Shown here in pieces: positions 53,892-62,327 of a stretch of DNA of 64,000 bases. The position numbers and the translations under genes are program-made. This stretch comes from Streptomyces sp. NBC_01428. GTDB taxonomy: Bacteria; Actinomycetota; Actinomycetes; Streptomycetales; Streptomycetaceae. The notes below the pieces were generated by a model that searched no databases, was not told the DNA's origin, and worked only from the letters and a program-made list of their open reading frames with translations. Numbering within the stretch: position 1 is the stretch's first letter; the number at the start of each line of letters is the position of its first letter. The stretch covers positions 1,798,001-1,862,000 of the forward strand of contig NZ_CP109499.1 of assembly GCF_036231965.1 (NCBI RefSeq), written 5' to 3'.

Positions 53892-54443
53892 GTGACCGAG
53901 CACACAGACAACAGCACCCCGCCGACCCCGGACGGTTCTGCCCGGCGCATCCGCCGGGAGACGTCCGCCGATGCCACGGCGGTGCACGCCCTGACCGCCG
54001 CCGCCTTCGGACGGGCCGAGGAGGCCGACCTGGTGGACGCGCTGCGCGCCGACCCGGACGCCTGGCTTCCCGGCCTGTCCTACGTCGCCGAGGCGCCGGA
54101 CGGCACCGTGGCGGCGTACGCGCTGATCACCCGTTGTCACGTCGACGACGCCCCGGCGGCCGCGCTGGCGCCGGTGGCGGTCCGGCCCGATCTCCAGCGG
54201 AGGGGTGCCGGTTCGGCCGTCGTACGCGCGGTGCTGGACGCGGCACGCGCGCGGGGAGAGCGGCTCGTCCTCGTACTCGGGCATCCCGGGTACTACCCGA
54301 GGTTCGGATTCGGGCCCGCCGCCGCGTACGGCATCGGGCCCGGATTCGACGTGCCGTCCGAACATCTGATGGCCCTCGTCCTCGGCGGTTCCTGGCCGGT
54401 GGCACCGGGCACGATCAGGTATCCAGCGGCTTTCGGCGTCTGA
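53892..54443 (+). CDS. GNAT N-acetyltransferase (YhbS-like)
   Basis: A 183-residue acetyltransferase of the COG3153 group. The acetyl-CoA loop is VAVRPDLQRRGAGSAVVRA near residues 95-113, followed by LVLVLGHPGYYPRFGFGPA, the signature of this branch, and a typical final FDVPSEHLMALVL. The start is GTG with an AAGGG box. Substrate unknown; relatives act on small amines or protein N-termini. It may share a transcript with the 22-residue ORF ahead of it. Confidence 0.87.
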   Translation: MTEHTDNSTPPTPDGSARRIRRETSADATAVHALTAAAFGRAEEADLVDALRADPDAWLPGLSYVAEAPDGTVAAYALITRCHVDDAPAAALAPVAVRPDLQRRGAGSAVVRAVLDAARARGERLVLVLGHPGYYPRFGFGPAAAYGIGPGFDVPSEHLMALVLGGSWPVAPGTIRYPAAFGV

Positions 54444-54566
54444 CGCACACCGTCCGCATGTCCCGCTCCGGGCTCCCGGGGCGGGACATGCGGGAGCCGC
54501 GAAGTGCCGGGAGTGCCGCTTTCGTACGGCAGACTTGGGGCTTGAAGACCGATGCGAAGGATGGGT

Positions 54567-55160
54567 ATGCCGATCACACCTGCCACCGCGACGCACAGTT
54601 CGTCGAACGGCACCGTTGAAGCGATCTTGCTGGAACTGGTCGACGAGGACGGCAACACGATCGGTACGGCGGAGAAGCTCGCCGCCCACCAGGCGCCGGG
54701 ACAGCTGCACAGAGCGTTCTCGGTGTTCCTCTTCGACGAGCAGGGCCGGCTGCTGCTCCAGCAGCGCGCCCTCGGCAAGTACCACTCCCCCGGTGTCTGG
54801 TCCAACACCTGCTGCGGCCACCCGTACCCGGGCGAGGCGCCCTTCGCGGCCGCGGCCCGGCGGACGTACGAGGAGCTGGGGGTGTCGCCGACGCTGCTGG
54901 CCGAGGCGGGCACGGTCCGCTACAACCACCCGGACCCGGACTCGGGCCTGGTGGAGCAGGAGTACAACCACCTCTTCGTCGGCATGGTGCAGTCCGCGCT
55001 GCGGCCCGATCCCGAGGAGGTCGGCTCGACGGCTTTCGTGACCGCCGCCGAGCTGGCCGAGCGGCACGCGAAGGACCCGTTCTCGGCGTGGTTCATGACG
55101 GTTCTGGACGCGGCCCGTCCCGCCGTCCGTGAGCTGACGGGCCCGTCCGCGGGCTGGTAG
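54567..55160 (+). CDS. idi: Isopentenyl-diphosphate delta-isomerase, type I
   Basis: A 197-residue Nudix-fold isomerase, interconverting IPP and DMAPP and so balancing the products of the MEP pathway used by the hopanoid enzymes. The nucleophilic Cys is C83 in SNTCCGHP, the catalytic Glu is E132 in EQEYNHLF, and the metal-binding Nudix-like helix is AAAARRTYEELG. The ATG at 54567 (MPITPATATH) has GAAGGA at good spacing and gives the usual length; earlier in-frame ATGs do not. It faces the anti-sigma-like gene, with an eight-base gap between their stops. Confidence 0.95.
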   Translation: MPITPATATHSSSNGTVEAILLELVDEDGNTIGTAEKLAAHQAPGQLHRAFSVFLFDEQGRLLLQQRALGKYHSPGVWSNTCCGHPYPGEAPFAAAARRTYEELGVSPTLLAEAGTVRYNHPDPDSGLVEQEYNHLFVGMVQSALRPDPEEVGSTAFVTAAELAERHAKDPFSAWFMTVLDAARPAVRELTGPSAGW

Positions 55161-55168
55161 CGGGTCCG

Positions 55169-55708
55169 CTACACGGCACCCGGGGTGAGCGGCAGGGCGG
55201 CCCAGATCACCTTGCCGCCGCTCGCGGTGTGCTCGACGTCGCACACACCCCCGGACTCCCTGGTGACCTCGCGCACCAGCAGCAGGCCCCGGCCGCCGGT
55301 CTGGCCGTAGTCGGCCTCCAGCGCGGTCGGGCGGTAGGGGTGGTTGTCCTCGACGGACACCCGCACCCACTCGGCTCCGACGGCGACCTCGACCGCGAGC
55401 ATCGGCGACAGGAGTGCCGCGTGCTTGACGGCGTTCGTGACCAGTTCGGAGACGATCAGCAGCAGTCCCTGGACGAGTTCGTCCGAGACCGGGACCCCCT
55501 GACGGGCCAGCAGGTCACGGACGGCGTGCCGTGCCTGCGGCACCGAGGCGTCGACGGCGGGCGCGGTGAACCGCCACACCCCCTCGTACGGCAGTGGCTC
55601 CGGCGATCTGACGCCGGGTGTCACGCCCCCGCCTTCTGGGCTCGGGTCGGACCCCCGCCCGAGGTTCTCCATCGTCCGGTCGCCACCCTTGCGCTCGATT
55701 GTCACCAC
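55169..55708 (-). CDS. HATPase_c_2 ATP-binding protein (anti-sigma-factor-like)
   Basis: A 179-residue protein with a GHKL ATPase domain in residues about 50-175. The N-box is LLLIVSELVTNAVKHA, the G1 box VSVEDNHPYRPT, and the G2 region TGGRGLLLVREVTRESG. This is the RsbW/SpoIIAB-like stand-alone kinase family, very numerous in Streptomyces, where it may bind and phosphorylate anti-sigma antagonists. The N-terminus is Gly/Pro-rich and variable. GTG at 55708 is taken; the ATG at 55672 is a good alternative. No sigma or antagonist gene adjoins. Confidence 0.88.
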   Translation of the reverse strand: MVTIERKGGDRTMENLGRGSDPSPEGGGVTPGVRSPEPLPYEGVWRFTAPAVDASVPQARHAVRDLLARQGVPVSDELVQGLLLIVSELVTNAVKHAALLSPMLAVEVAVGAEWVRVSVEDNHPYRPTALEADYGQTGGRGLLLVREVTRESGGVCDVEHTASGGKVIWAALPLTPGAV

Positions 55709-55983
55709 ACGTCGAGTGTTGGTAATGCGCTGGTCCGTACCGGAGAACTGAACAGAAGTCAGCGACTATCGACGCCTTCTGACCGTCTGCGTATGACACG
55801 GTCAGTTCCACGACAGCTCCTGCCCCTCTGGTGCCGCCTTCCGAAAGTATTCAGGTTGTACGGGTTTGTCCCGGAGCTGACCTGATGCGCGCACCCCTCG
55901 CTTCCGCCGCGCCCGGCTCCGTTCCGTTCCGGCTCTCCGGCCGCCTTCCGGCAGCCCTCCGGGGTGCGGATAGCATCCCGCCC

Positions 55984-56727
55984 ATGGAGCCGCAGCTGTC
56001 GCATCACGTCGGCGACGGAGTCGCCACCGTCGTCATCGACCATCCCGCCAAGCGGAACGCCATGACGACGGAGATGTGGCGTGCGCTGCCTCCCCTGCTG
56101 GCGGAGCTGGCCGGCCGCCCCGACGTCCACGCGCTCGTGCTCACCGGCGAGGGCGCGACCTTCTGCGCCGGGGCCGACATCTCCACGCTGCGCGGTTCCC
56201 CGGACGAGGCCCAGGGTCTGGCCGTGCTCGCCGAGGAGTCCCTCGCCGCGTTCCCCAAGCCGACGCTCGCCGCGATCCGCGGCTACTGCGTGGGAGGCGG
56301 CGCCCAGCTCGCGGCGGCCTGTGATCTGCGGTTCGCGCAGGAGGGAGCGCTGTTCGGCGTGACCCCGGCGAAGCTCGGGATCGTCTACCCCGCCTCCTCC
56401 ACACGGCGGTTGGCGGCCCTGGTCGGACCGTCCGCCGCCAAATACCTGCTCTTCTCCGGCGAGTTGATCGACACGGAGCGCGCGTTGCGCACCGGCCTGG
56501 TGGACGAGGTGCTGCCCGAGGGCGAACTCGACAAGCGGGTCGGGGAGTTCACCCGCGTCCTCGCCTCGCGCTCGCTGCTGACGCAGGCCTCGGCGAAGGA
56601 GTTCGCGAACGGGCGCACCGACCGCGACGCGTACTGGGCGGAGCAGGCGCGCGGCGGCGGCGACGCCCCGGAGGGTGTCGCCGCCTTCCTGGGGCGCAGG
56701 CAGCCGCGGTTCACCTGGACTCCCTGA
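55984..56727 (+). CDS. Crotonase-fold protein lacking both hydratase glutamates
   Basis: A 247-residue enoyl-CoA hydratase/isomerase-fold protein: IDHPAKRNAMTTEMW, LTGEGATFCAGADISTL (oxyanion hole) and GYCVGGGAQLAAACDLRFA. In true hydratases the last motif reads GGGCELA with Glu, and the next has QPE; here they are Gln and TPAK. It should therefore not be an ordinary hydratase, but could be an isomerase, decarboxylase or hydrolase on a CoA thioester. The ATG at 55984 is preceded by a TAGCAT -10 (55971-55976) seven bases away and no Shine-Dalgarno box, so it is probably leaderless. Confidence 0.87.
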   Translation: MEPQLSHHVGDGVATVVIDHPAKRNAMTTEMWRALPPLLAELAGRPDVHALVLTGEGATFCAGADISTLRGSPDEAQGLAVLAEESLAAFPKPTLAAIRGYCVGGGAQLAAACDLRFAQEGALFGVTPAKLGIVYPASSTRRLAALVGPSAAKYLLFSGELIDTERALRTGLVDEVLPEGELDKRVGEFTRVLASRSLLTQASAKEFANGRTDRDAYWAEQARGGGDAPEGVAAFLGRRQPRFTWTP

Positions 56728-56733
56728 CACGCG

Positions 56734-57369
56734 CTAGCTCAGAACGACGTGGCTGCCGTTGCGGAACCTGTCGACGAGGTGCGCGGGCGCCTTCTCCGGT
56801 GAGCCCGCGTCGTACGGCGGCTGGGGGTCGTACTCGGTCAACAGCTGGACGGCCTGGGCGTGTTCGTCCCCGGCGATCCGGCCGAGCAGCGTGAGTCCCA
56901 TGTCGATACCGGACGAGACACCGGCCGCCGTCACGTACTTGCCGTCGAACACGACCCGCTCCCCCGTCGGCTCGGCCCCGAACTCCTTGAGCCCGTCGAG
57001 GGCCAGCCAGTGCGAGGTGGCCCGGCGGCCTTCGAGGAGTCCGGCGGACGCGAGCAGCAGGGAGCCCGTGCACACCGAGGTCGTCCAGGCACTGGTGCCG
57101 TCCGCGGTACGGAGCCAGTCGAGGAGGACCTCGTTGCCCATCTGGGCGCCCTGACCCGGGCCGCCGGGAACCACCACGATGTCGGGACGCGGGACCTCGG
57201 CGAGGCTCTTGTCGGCGGTCAGCGCGAGCCGTCCGGTGTCGGAGCGGACGGGCCCGGTGCGCTCGGCGACGAAGACGGTGTCCGCGTCCGGGAGCCGGCC
57301 GAGCGTCTCGTAGGGGCCGACGGCGTCCAGGGCGGTGAAACGGTCGTAGAGGACGATGGCGATCTGCAT
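56734..57369 (-). CDS. DJ-1/PfpI family protein (isonitrile-hydratase-like)
   Basis: A 211-residue DJ-1/PfpI fold protein. The cysteine elbow is TSVCTGSLLLASAGLLEGRRATSHW near residue 110, and PDIVVVPGGPGQG and TAAGVSSGIDMGL are also conserved. The group includes isonitrile hydratase and AraC-fused GlxA regulators. Here there is no helix-turn-helix. Start ATG (MQIAIVLYD) with an AAAGG box; the longer frame is Pro-rich and unconserved. It lies 139 bases downstream of the GlxA-type gene on the same strand, suggesting an operon of paralogous domains. Confidence 0.88.
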   Translation of the reverse strand: MQIAIVLYDRFTALDAVGPYETLGRLPDADTVFVAERTGPVRSDTGRLALTADKSLAEVPRPDIVVVPGGPGQGAQMGNEVLLDWLRTADGTSAWTTSVCTGSLLLASAGLLEGRRATSHWLALDGLKEFGAEPTGERVVFDGKYVTAAGVSSGIDMGLTLLGRIAGDEHAQAVQLLTEYDPQPPYDAGSPEKAPAHLVDRFRNGSHVVLS

Positions 57370-57508
57370 CGGAGGCCTTTCGGAGGGTGGGCGGGACACG
57401 GGTGGGCGGGCGGGTGCGCTCGGGCCGCGTACGGGATCCGCCGGTTCGGCCGGGCGGGTCAACCGGTGGCCGGGTGGACCGGCGGCGAGGGTGGACCCCG
57501 GTGCGGTG

Positions 57509-58462
57509 TCAGCCGGCCGGTGCCGGCCGGAAGCGGCGCCGGTACTCGGCCGGGGCGGAACCGAGGGTCTTCACGAAGGCGCGGCGCATGGCCTCCGGTG
57601 TGCCGTAACCGGAGGCGCGGGAGATCTCCTCGACGCCGTCGGGGGTGTCCTCCAGGAGCCGGCGGGCGTGTTCGAGCCGGACGCCCTCGACGTAGCGGCC
57701 GGGCGTGGTGCCGGTCTCGGCCTGGAACGCGCGGGCGAAGTGACGGGGCGAGAGGCGGGCCCGGGCGGCGAGCGACTCGACGCTCAGATCGCCGCCGGGG
57801 TGTTCGGAGATCCACTGCTGGACCTCGCGCAACGGTTCGCGCCGCGCGGTCTGCGCGGCGAGCTGGACGCTGAACTGGGCCTGGTTCCCGGGCCGTCGGA
57901 GGAAGACGACGAGGTGGCGGGCGATGGTGAGGGCGGCGGCACGGCCCAGGTCGTCCTCCACCAGGGCGAGGGCCAGGTCGATGCCGGAGGTGACCCCCGC
58001 CGACGTGGCCACATGGCCGTCACGGACGTAGATCGGATCAGGGTCCACCTCGACCGCCGGATGGTCGCGGGCGAGCCGGTCGCAGTATGCCCAGTGGGTC
58101 GTCGCCCGCCGGCCGTCGAGGAGGCCCGCCGCGGCGAGCAGGATCGCGCCGGTGCACACGGAGACGAGGCGCTCGGCGCCCGGGCCGTGCGCGCGCAGCC
58201 AGTCGACGAGCAGGGGGTCGGGGTTCCGCGTGCCCCTGCCTCCGGGCACCAGAAGCGTGTGCGGCGCGGGCGCCTCGGCGAGCGGGTGGTCCGGGACGAG
58301 GACGAGTCCGCTGGAGCAGCGCACCGGGGCGCCGTCCAGGGAGGCGGTGCGGATGCGGTACGAGTCGGCGCGGTGTGCCTCGGCGCCCGCGAACACCTCC
58401 AGCGGGCCGGTGACGTCGAGGCTCTGGACGCCGTCGAAGAGGACGATCAGGACCGTTCGCAT
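57509..58462 (-). CDS. GlxA-family AraC-type regulator with DJ-1 domain
   Basis: A 317-residue regulator. The N-terminal DJ-1 domain (TLLVPGGRGTRNPDPL, then SVCTGAILLAAAGLLDGRRATTHW, TSAGVTSGIDLALAL) runs to residue about 190. The C-terminal AraC double helix-turn-helix follows (SVESLAARARLSPRHFARAF, then EEISRASGYGTPEAMRRAF). It should sense a small ligand with the cysteine elbow and act on nearby genes, the adjacent DJ-1 gene being an obvious target. Start ATG (MRTVLIVLFDG). It is divergent from the SCO6745-type gene. Confidence 0.9.
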   Translation of the reverse strand: MRTVLIVLFDGVQSLDVTGPLEVFAGAEAHRADSYRIRTASLDGAPVRCSSGLVLVPDHPLAEAPAPHTLLVPGGRGTRNPDPLLVDWLRAHGPGAERLVSVCTGAILLAAAGLLDGRRATTHWAYCDRLARDHPAVEVDPDPIYVRDGHVATSAGVTSGIDLALALVEDDLGRAAALTIARHLVVFLRRPGNQAQFSVQLAAQTARREPLREVQQWISEHPGGDLSVESLAARARLSPRHFARAFQAETGTTPGRYVEGVRLEHARRLLEDTPDGVEEISRASGYGTPEAMRRAFVKTLGSAPAEYRRRFRPAPAG

Positions 58463-58546
58463 GCCTCGATTCTCGACCCGCGCCCGGATGGCCGCAATGA
58501 CGCGTACCCCACCTTTCCTGCCATCCGGGCACCACGGTTCACGACG

Positions 58547-58566
58547 TACCGACCAGTCGGTAATGT
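58547..58566 (+). promoter_or_regulatory. Palindromic operator on the -10 of the SCO6745-type gene
   Basis: TACCGAC-CA-GTCGGTA (58547-58562) has perfect seven-base arms. It overlaps the -10 hexamer TAATGT (58561-58566), which lies seven bases before the ATG at 58574. ACCGAC/GTCGGT dyads are typical TetR-family operators; no TetR gene adjoins. Confidence 0.6.
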
Positions 58567-58573
58567 GCGGGGT

Positions 58574-59440
58574 ATGACCACTCCACTGCCGGAGCGCGCC
58601 GGGCGCCGCTGCCACAACGTCCTCAACCCGCTGCACTCGACGCACTACTTCTCCCCCGATCTGGGGCGTGAGCTGGCCGCGGTCGGCATCGCGGACGACC
58701 GCGGCGCGTACTTCGCCGCGCGGTCCGCCGCCATGGGCGCGGTCGGCGCCGGCACGGTGACGGCGACGTTCTACAACTTCCGGCACTCGCTGGTGGCCGA
58801 GCACGTGCCCCAGGTGTGGGAGAAGGCCTCCCCGGAGACCGTCCTCGCGGCGCGCCTGCGGGCCGTGGACGCGACGCTCACGCGGCTGCTCGGCGAGGAC
58901 GTCGTCGCCTCCGAGGAGGTGGCCGAGGCCGCCCGGCTCGCGCTGCGGGCGGCCGAGGCCTGCGACGCGACGGCCCGGCCGCTGTACTCCGCCCACGCGG
59001 ACCTCCCGGTGCCCGGGCCGCCGCATCTGGCGCTGTGGCACGCGGCGACCCTGCTCCGCGAACACCGCGGTGACGGACACCTCGCCGCGCTGCTCGACGC
59101 GGAGCTGGACCCGGTGGAGGCCCTGGTGAGCCACACCGCGACCGGCAAGGGCATGGCCCCCAAGTGGGCGCTCGGCACCCGCGGCTGGAACCGGCAGGAC
59201 TGGGAGGCGGCGTCCGGACGGCTGCGCGAGCGCGGGCTGCTCGACGCCGAGGGCGAGTTGACGGAGGCCGGTGTGGCCCTGCGGCAGGACATCGAGGCCC
59301 GCACGGACCGCCTCGACCGCGCCCCCTACGAGCACCTCGGCGCGGCCGGGGTGGAGCGGCTCACCGAGCTCGCGAAGGGTCTGCTGATGACGGCGCTCGC
59401 CAACGGGGCGTTCCCGGCGGACATGATCGGCAAGAACTGA
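58574..59440 (+). CDS. SCO6745 family protein
   Basis: A 288-residue helical cytoplasmic protein of the actinobacterial SCO6745 family: CHNVLNPLHSTHYFSP, AYFAARSAAMGAVGAGTVTA, TFYNFRHSLV, and a C-terminal part like a winged helix (RGWNRQDWEAASGRLRERGLL, LTELAKGLLMTAL). The family is annotated by name only; the C-terminal half resembles MarR-type DNA-binding or helix-turn-helix domains. ATG at 58574, leaderless by the -10 position. Its promoter carries a palindromic operator. Function unknown. Confidence 0.82.
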   Translation: MTTPLPERAGRRCHNVLNPLHSTHYFSPDLGRELAAVGIADDRGAYFAARSAAMGAVGAGTVTATFYNFRHSLVAEHVPQVWEKASPETVLAARLRAVDATLTRLLGEDVVASEEVAEAARLALRAAEACDATARPLYSAHADLPVPGPPHLALWHAATLLREHRGDGHLAALLDAELDPVEALVSHTATGKGMAPKWALGTRGWNRQDWEAASGRLRERGLLDAEGELTEAGVALRQDIEARTDRLDRAPYEHLGAAGVERLTELAKGLLMTALANGAFPADMIGKN

Positions 59441-59493
59441 GGTACCCGTTCGTCACCGGCTCCTCCGTGCCGGAAGACGAAAGGGGAAAGAAC

Positions 59494-59625
59494 ATGCTGC
59501 GTGCCATTGCCGACGTTCTGCGTCAGATCGGCGGGGCCATCGCCACCGTCGTCACCCTGCCGTTCCGGGCTCTGGCCCGGCTGTTCGGCGGAGCCTCGGG
59601 CTCCGGACGGACCCGCAAGGCGTGA
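59494..59625 (+). CDS. LPFR-motif small protein
   Basis: A 43-residue protein: MLRAIADVLRQIGGAIATVV, then TLPFRALARLFGG, and a Ser/Gly/Arg/Lys tail. It matches the LPFR-motif small protein family of Streptomyces. The N-terminal part is an amphipathic helix that could lie on the membrane. GAAAGGGG is a good ribosome site. It follows the SCO6745-type gene by 53 bases on the same strand and is probably co-transcribed. Function unknown. Confidence 0.75.
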   Translation: MLRAIADVLRQIGGAIATVVTLPFRALARLFGGASGSGRTRKA

Positions 59626-59752
59626 GGGACGGCGCCTCCCCCGGCGCCGCCCCACGGCGCGCGACCGCTCCGTGCGCCGCCCTGATCCACCGTTGTCGGT
59701 GTCACCTGCCACAATTGCCGCGCAACCCCAGTGGAGAAGGCGGTACGGGATC

Positions 59753-62158
59753 GTGACGACACCCCTCGTAGGGTCCATCGAAGGCAGGATCGCCGAGGAA
59801 CTCGGCGTACGGGAGCGGCAGGTCAAGGCCGCCGTCGACTTGCTCGACGGCGGCTCGACCGTGCCCTTCATCGCCCGCTACCGCAAGGAAGCGACCGAGA
59901 TGCTCGACGATGCGCAGCTGCGCACCCTCGAGGAACGGCTGCGCTATCTGCGGGAACTGGAGGAGCGGCGCGCCGCGATCCTCGAATCGGTGCGCGAGCA
60001 GGACAAGCTCACCCCCGAGGTGGAGGCGCAGATCAGGGGCGCCGAGACGAAGGCCCGCCTGGAGGACATCTACCTCCCGTTCAAGCCGAAGCGGCGCACC
60101 AAGGCGCAGATCGCCCGTGAGGCGGGCCTCGCACCGCTGGCCGACGGCCTGCTCGGCGACCCGTCCGTCGACCCGCTCGCCGCGGCCGCTGCCTTCGTCG
60201 ACGCGGACAAGGGCGTCGCCGACCCGCAGGCCGCGCTGGACGGCGCCCGGTCGATCCTCACCGAGCGCTTCTCGGAGGACGCGGACCTCATCGGCGAGCT
60301 GCGCGAGCGCATGTGGGTGCGCGGCCGGCTGTCCGCCAAGGTCCGGGAGGGCAAGGAGGAGGCGGGCGCCAAGTTCGCCGACTACTTCGACTTCGCGGAG
60401 CCCTTCAAGGATCTCCCCTCGCACCGCGTCCTCGCGATGCTGCGCGGCGAGAAGGAGGACGTCCTCGACCTCGTCCTGGAGCCCGAGGAGCCGACGGAGG
60501 GCCCTTCGTCGTACGAGGGGACCGTCGCTCACCGCTTCGGCATCGCCGACCGCGGCCGGCCCGGTGACAAGTGGCTGGTGGACACGGCCCGTTGGGCCTG
60601 GCGCACCCGCATCCTCGTGCACCTCGGCATCGACGTGCGGCTGCGGCTGCGCACGGCCGCCGAGGACGAGGCGGTGAACGTCTTCGCGGCGAACCTGCGG
60701 GACCTGCTGCTCGCCGCCCCGGCGGGCACGCGCGCGACGCTGGGCCTCGACCCCGGTTTCCGTACGGGTGTGAAGGTCGCCGTCGTGGACGCGACCGGCA
60801 AGGTCGTCGCCACCGACGTCATCCACCCGCACGTTCCGGCCAACCGGTGGGACGAGGCCGTCGCCAAGCTCGCGCGGCTCGCCAAGGAGCACACGGTCGA
60901 CCTGGTCGCGATCGGCAACGGCACGGCCTCCCGCGAGACCGACAAGCTCGCCGCGGAGCTGATCACCAAGCACCCCGAGCTGAACCTCACGAAGGTGATG
61001 GTGTCCGAGGCGGGGGCGTCGGTGTACTCCGCGTCCGCGTTCGCCTCGCAGGAGCTGCCCGACATGGACGTGTCGCTGCGCGGCGCCGTCTCCATCGCAC
61101 GGCGCCTCCAGGACCCGCTGGCCGAGCTGGTGAAGATCGACCCCAAGTCGATCGGGGTCGGGCAGTACCAGCACGACCTGTCCGAGGTGAAGCTCTCCCG
61201 CTCGCTGGACGCGGTGGTCGAGGACTGTGTGAACGGCGTGGGGGTGGACGTGAACACCGCCTCCGCCCCGCTGCTGGCCCGCGTCTCCGGCATCACCTCG
61301 GGCCTCGCGGAGAACATCGTGGCGCACCGCGACGCGAACGGCCCCTTCACCTCGCGTACGTCCCTCAAGGGCGTCGCCCGGCTGGGCCCTAAGGCGTACG
61401 AGCAGTGCGCCGGCTTCCTGCGCATCCGGGGCGGCGACGACCCGCTGGACGCCTCCAGCGTGCACCCCGAGGCGTATCCCGTGGTGCGGCGGATGGTGAA
61501 GACGGCCGGTGGTGAGGTCGGTTCGCTCGTCGGCAACACGGGTGTGCTGCGCTCGCTGAAGCCCGCCGACTTCGTGGACGAGAAGTTCGGCCTGCCGACG
61601 GTGACGGACATCCTCAGGGAGCTGGAGAAGCCCGGGCGCGACCCGCGGCCCGCCTTCAAGACGGCCACGTTCAAGGACGGCGTCGAGAAGATCTCCGACC
61701 TGGCCCCCGGGATGATCCTGGAGGGCGTCGTGACGAACGTGGCCGCGTTCGGTGCCTTCGTCGACGTCGGCGTCCACCAGGACGGGCTCGTGCACGTCTC
61801 CGCGATGTCGAGGACGTTCGTGAAGGACCCGCGTGACGTGGTGAAGCCCGGCGACATCGTCAAGGTGAAGGTCCAGGACGTCGACATCCCGCGCAAGCGG
61901 ATCTCGCTGACCCTGCGGCTGGACGACGAGGCGGCGGCACCGGCTCCCGCCGAGGGCGGCGGCCGTCCGCAGCGGGGCGGGCGTCCGCCCCAGCAGCGGG
62001 GGCAGCGGCAGGGCGGCCAGCGACAGGGCGGGGGCGGCCGCGGAAGTGGCGGCGGCACCGGCGGTGGCTCGCGGCAGGCTCCGCCGCCCGCCAACAGCGC
62101 GATGGCGGACGCCCTGCGGCGCGCGGGTCTGACCGACCCCAAGGGCGGCCGGGGCTGA
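59753..62158 (+). CDS. tex: Tex-family RNA-binding transcription accessory protein
   Basis: An 801-residue Tex protein. The N-terminal helical region has VPFIARYRKEATEMLDD and EDIYLPFKPKRRTKAQIA. A YqgF-like nuclease-fold domain (TLGLDPGFRTGVKVAVVD) and a helix-hairpin-helix region (VDVNTASAPLLARVSGI) follow. An S1 RNA-binding domain (GMILEGVVTNVAAFGAFVDV, DGLVHVSAMS) is at about residues 652-725. The last 65 residues are a Gly/Arg/Gln-rich RGG-like tail that is longer than in E. coli YhgF. Tex binds nucleic acid and influences transcription and recombination. GTG start (VTTPLVGSIEG). Confidence 0.95.
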   Translation: MTTPLVGSIEGRIAEELGVRERQVKAAVDLLDGGSTVPFIARYRKEATEMLDDAQLRTLEERLRYLRELEERRAAILESVREQDKLTPEVEAQIRGAETKARLEDIYLPFKPKRRTKAQIAREAGLAPLADGLLGDPSVDPLAAAAAFVDADKGVADPQAALDGARSILTERFSEDADLIGELRERMWVRGRLSAKVREGKEEAGAKFADYFDFAEPFKDLPSHRVLAMLRGEKEDVLDLVLEPEEPTEGPSSYEGTVAHRFGIADRGRPGDKWLVDTARWAWRTRILVHLGIDVRLRLRTAAEDEAVNVFAANLRDLLLAAPAGTRATLGLDPGFRTGVKVAVVDATGKVVATDVIHPHVPANRWDEAVAKLARLAKEHTVDLVAIGNGTASRETDKLAAELITKHPELNLTKVMVSEAGASVYSASAFASQELPDMDVSLRGAVSIARRLQDPLAELVKIDPKSIGVGQYQHDLSEVKLSRSLDAVVEDCVNGVGVDVNTASAPLLARVSGITSGLAENIVAHRDANGPFTSRTSLKGVARLGPKAYEQCAGFLRIRGGDDPLDASSVHPEAYPVVRRMVKTAGGEVGSLVGNTGVLRSLKPADFVDEKFGLPTVTDILRELEKPGRDPRPAFKTATFKDGVEKISDLAPGMILEGVVTNVAAFGAFVDVGVHQDGLVHVSAMSRTFVKDPRDVVKPGDIVKVKVQDVDIPRKRISLTLRLDDEAAAPAPAEGGGRPQRGGRPPQQRGQRQGGQRQGGGGRGSGGGTGGGSRQAPPPANSAMADALRRAGLTDPKGGRG

Positions 62159-62231
62159 CACGCGGTCCGGGTACCGGGGCCGACACCGGGTCCCGGGTAC
62201 CGGGGAGGGTGAAAGCCCTCGGTGGGACGGA

Positions 62232-62269
62232 CGGAGGGGCGGCTGCCGTGATCGGCGGCCGCCCCTCCG
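62232..62269. terminator. Bidirectional terminator between tex and the ABC-F gene
   Basis: Perfect 12-base arms CGGAGGGGCGGC / GCCGCCCCTCCG with a 14-base loop between two convergent genes. Confidence 0.7.
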
Positions 62270-62327
62270 GCGTGTGGTCGCAGCCCGCTCCACGCCCCCT
62301 GTCGGGCGCGGCGGTGTGCCGCCCGGC

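Noticed and set aside
57509..59335. A 608-codon frame extending the GlxA-type regulator upstream
   Set aside because: The extension is antisense to the SCO6745-type gene and unconserved; the ATG at 58462 starts the DJ-1 domain properly.
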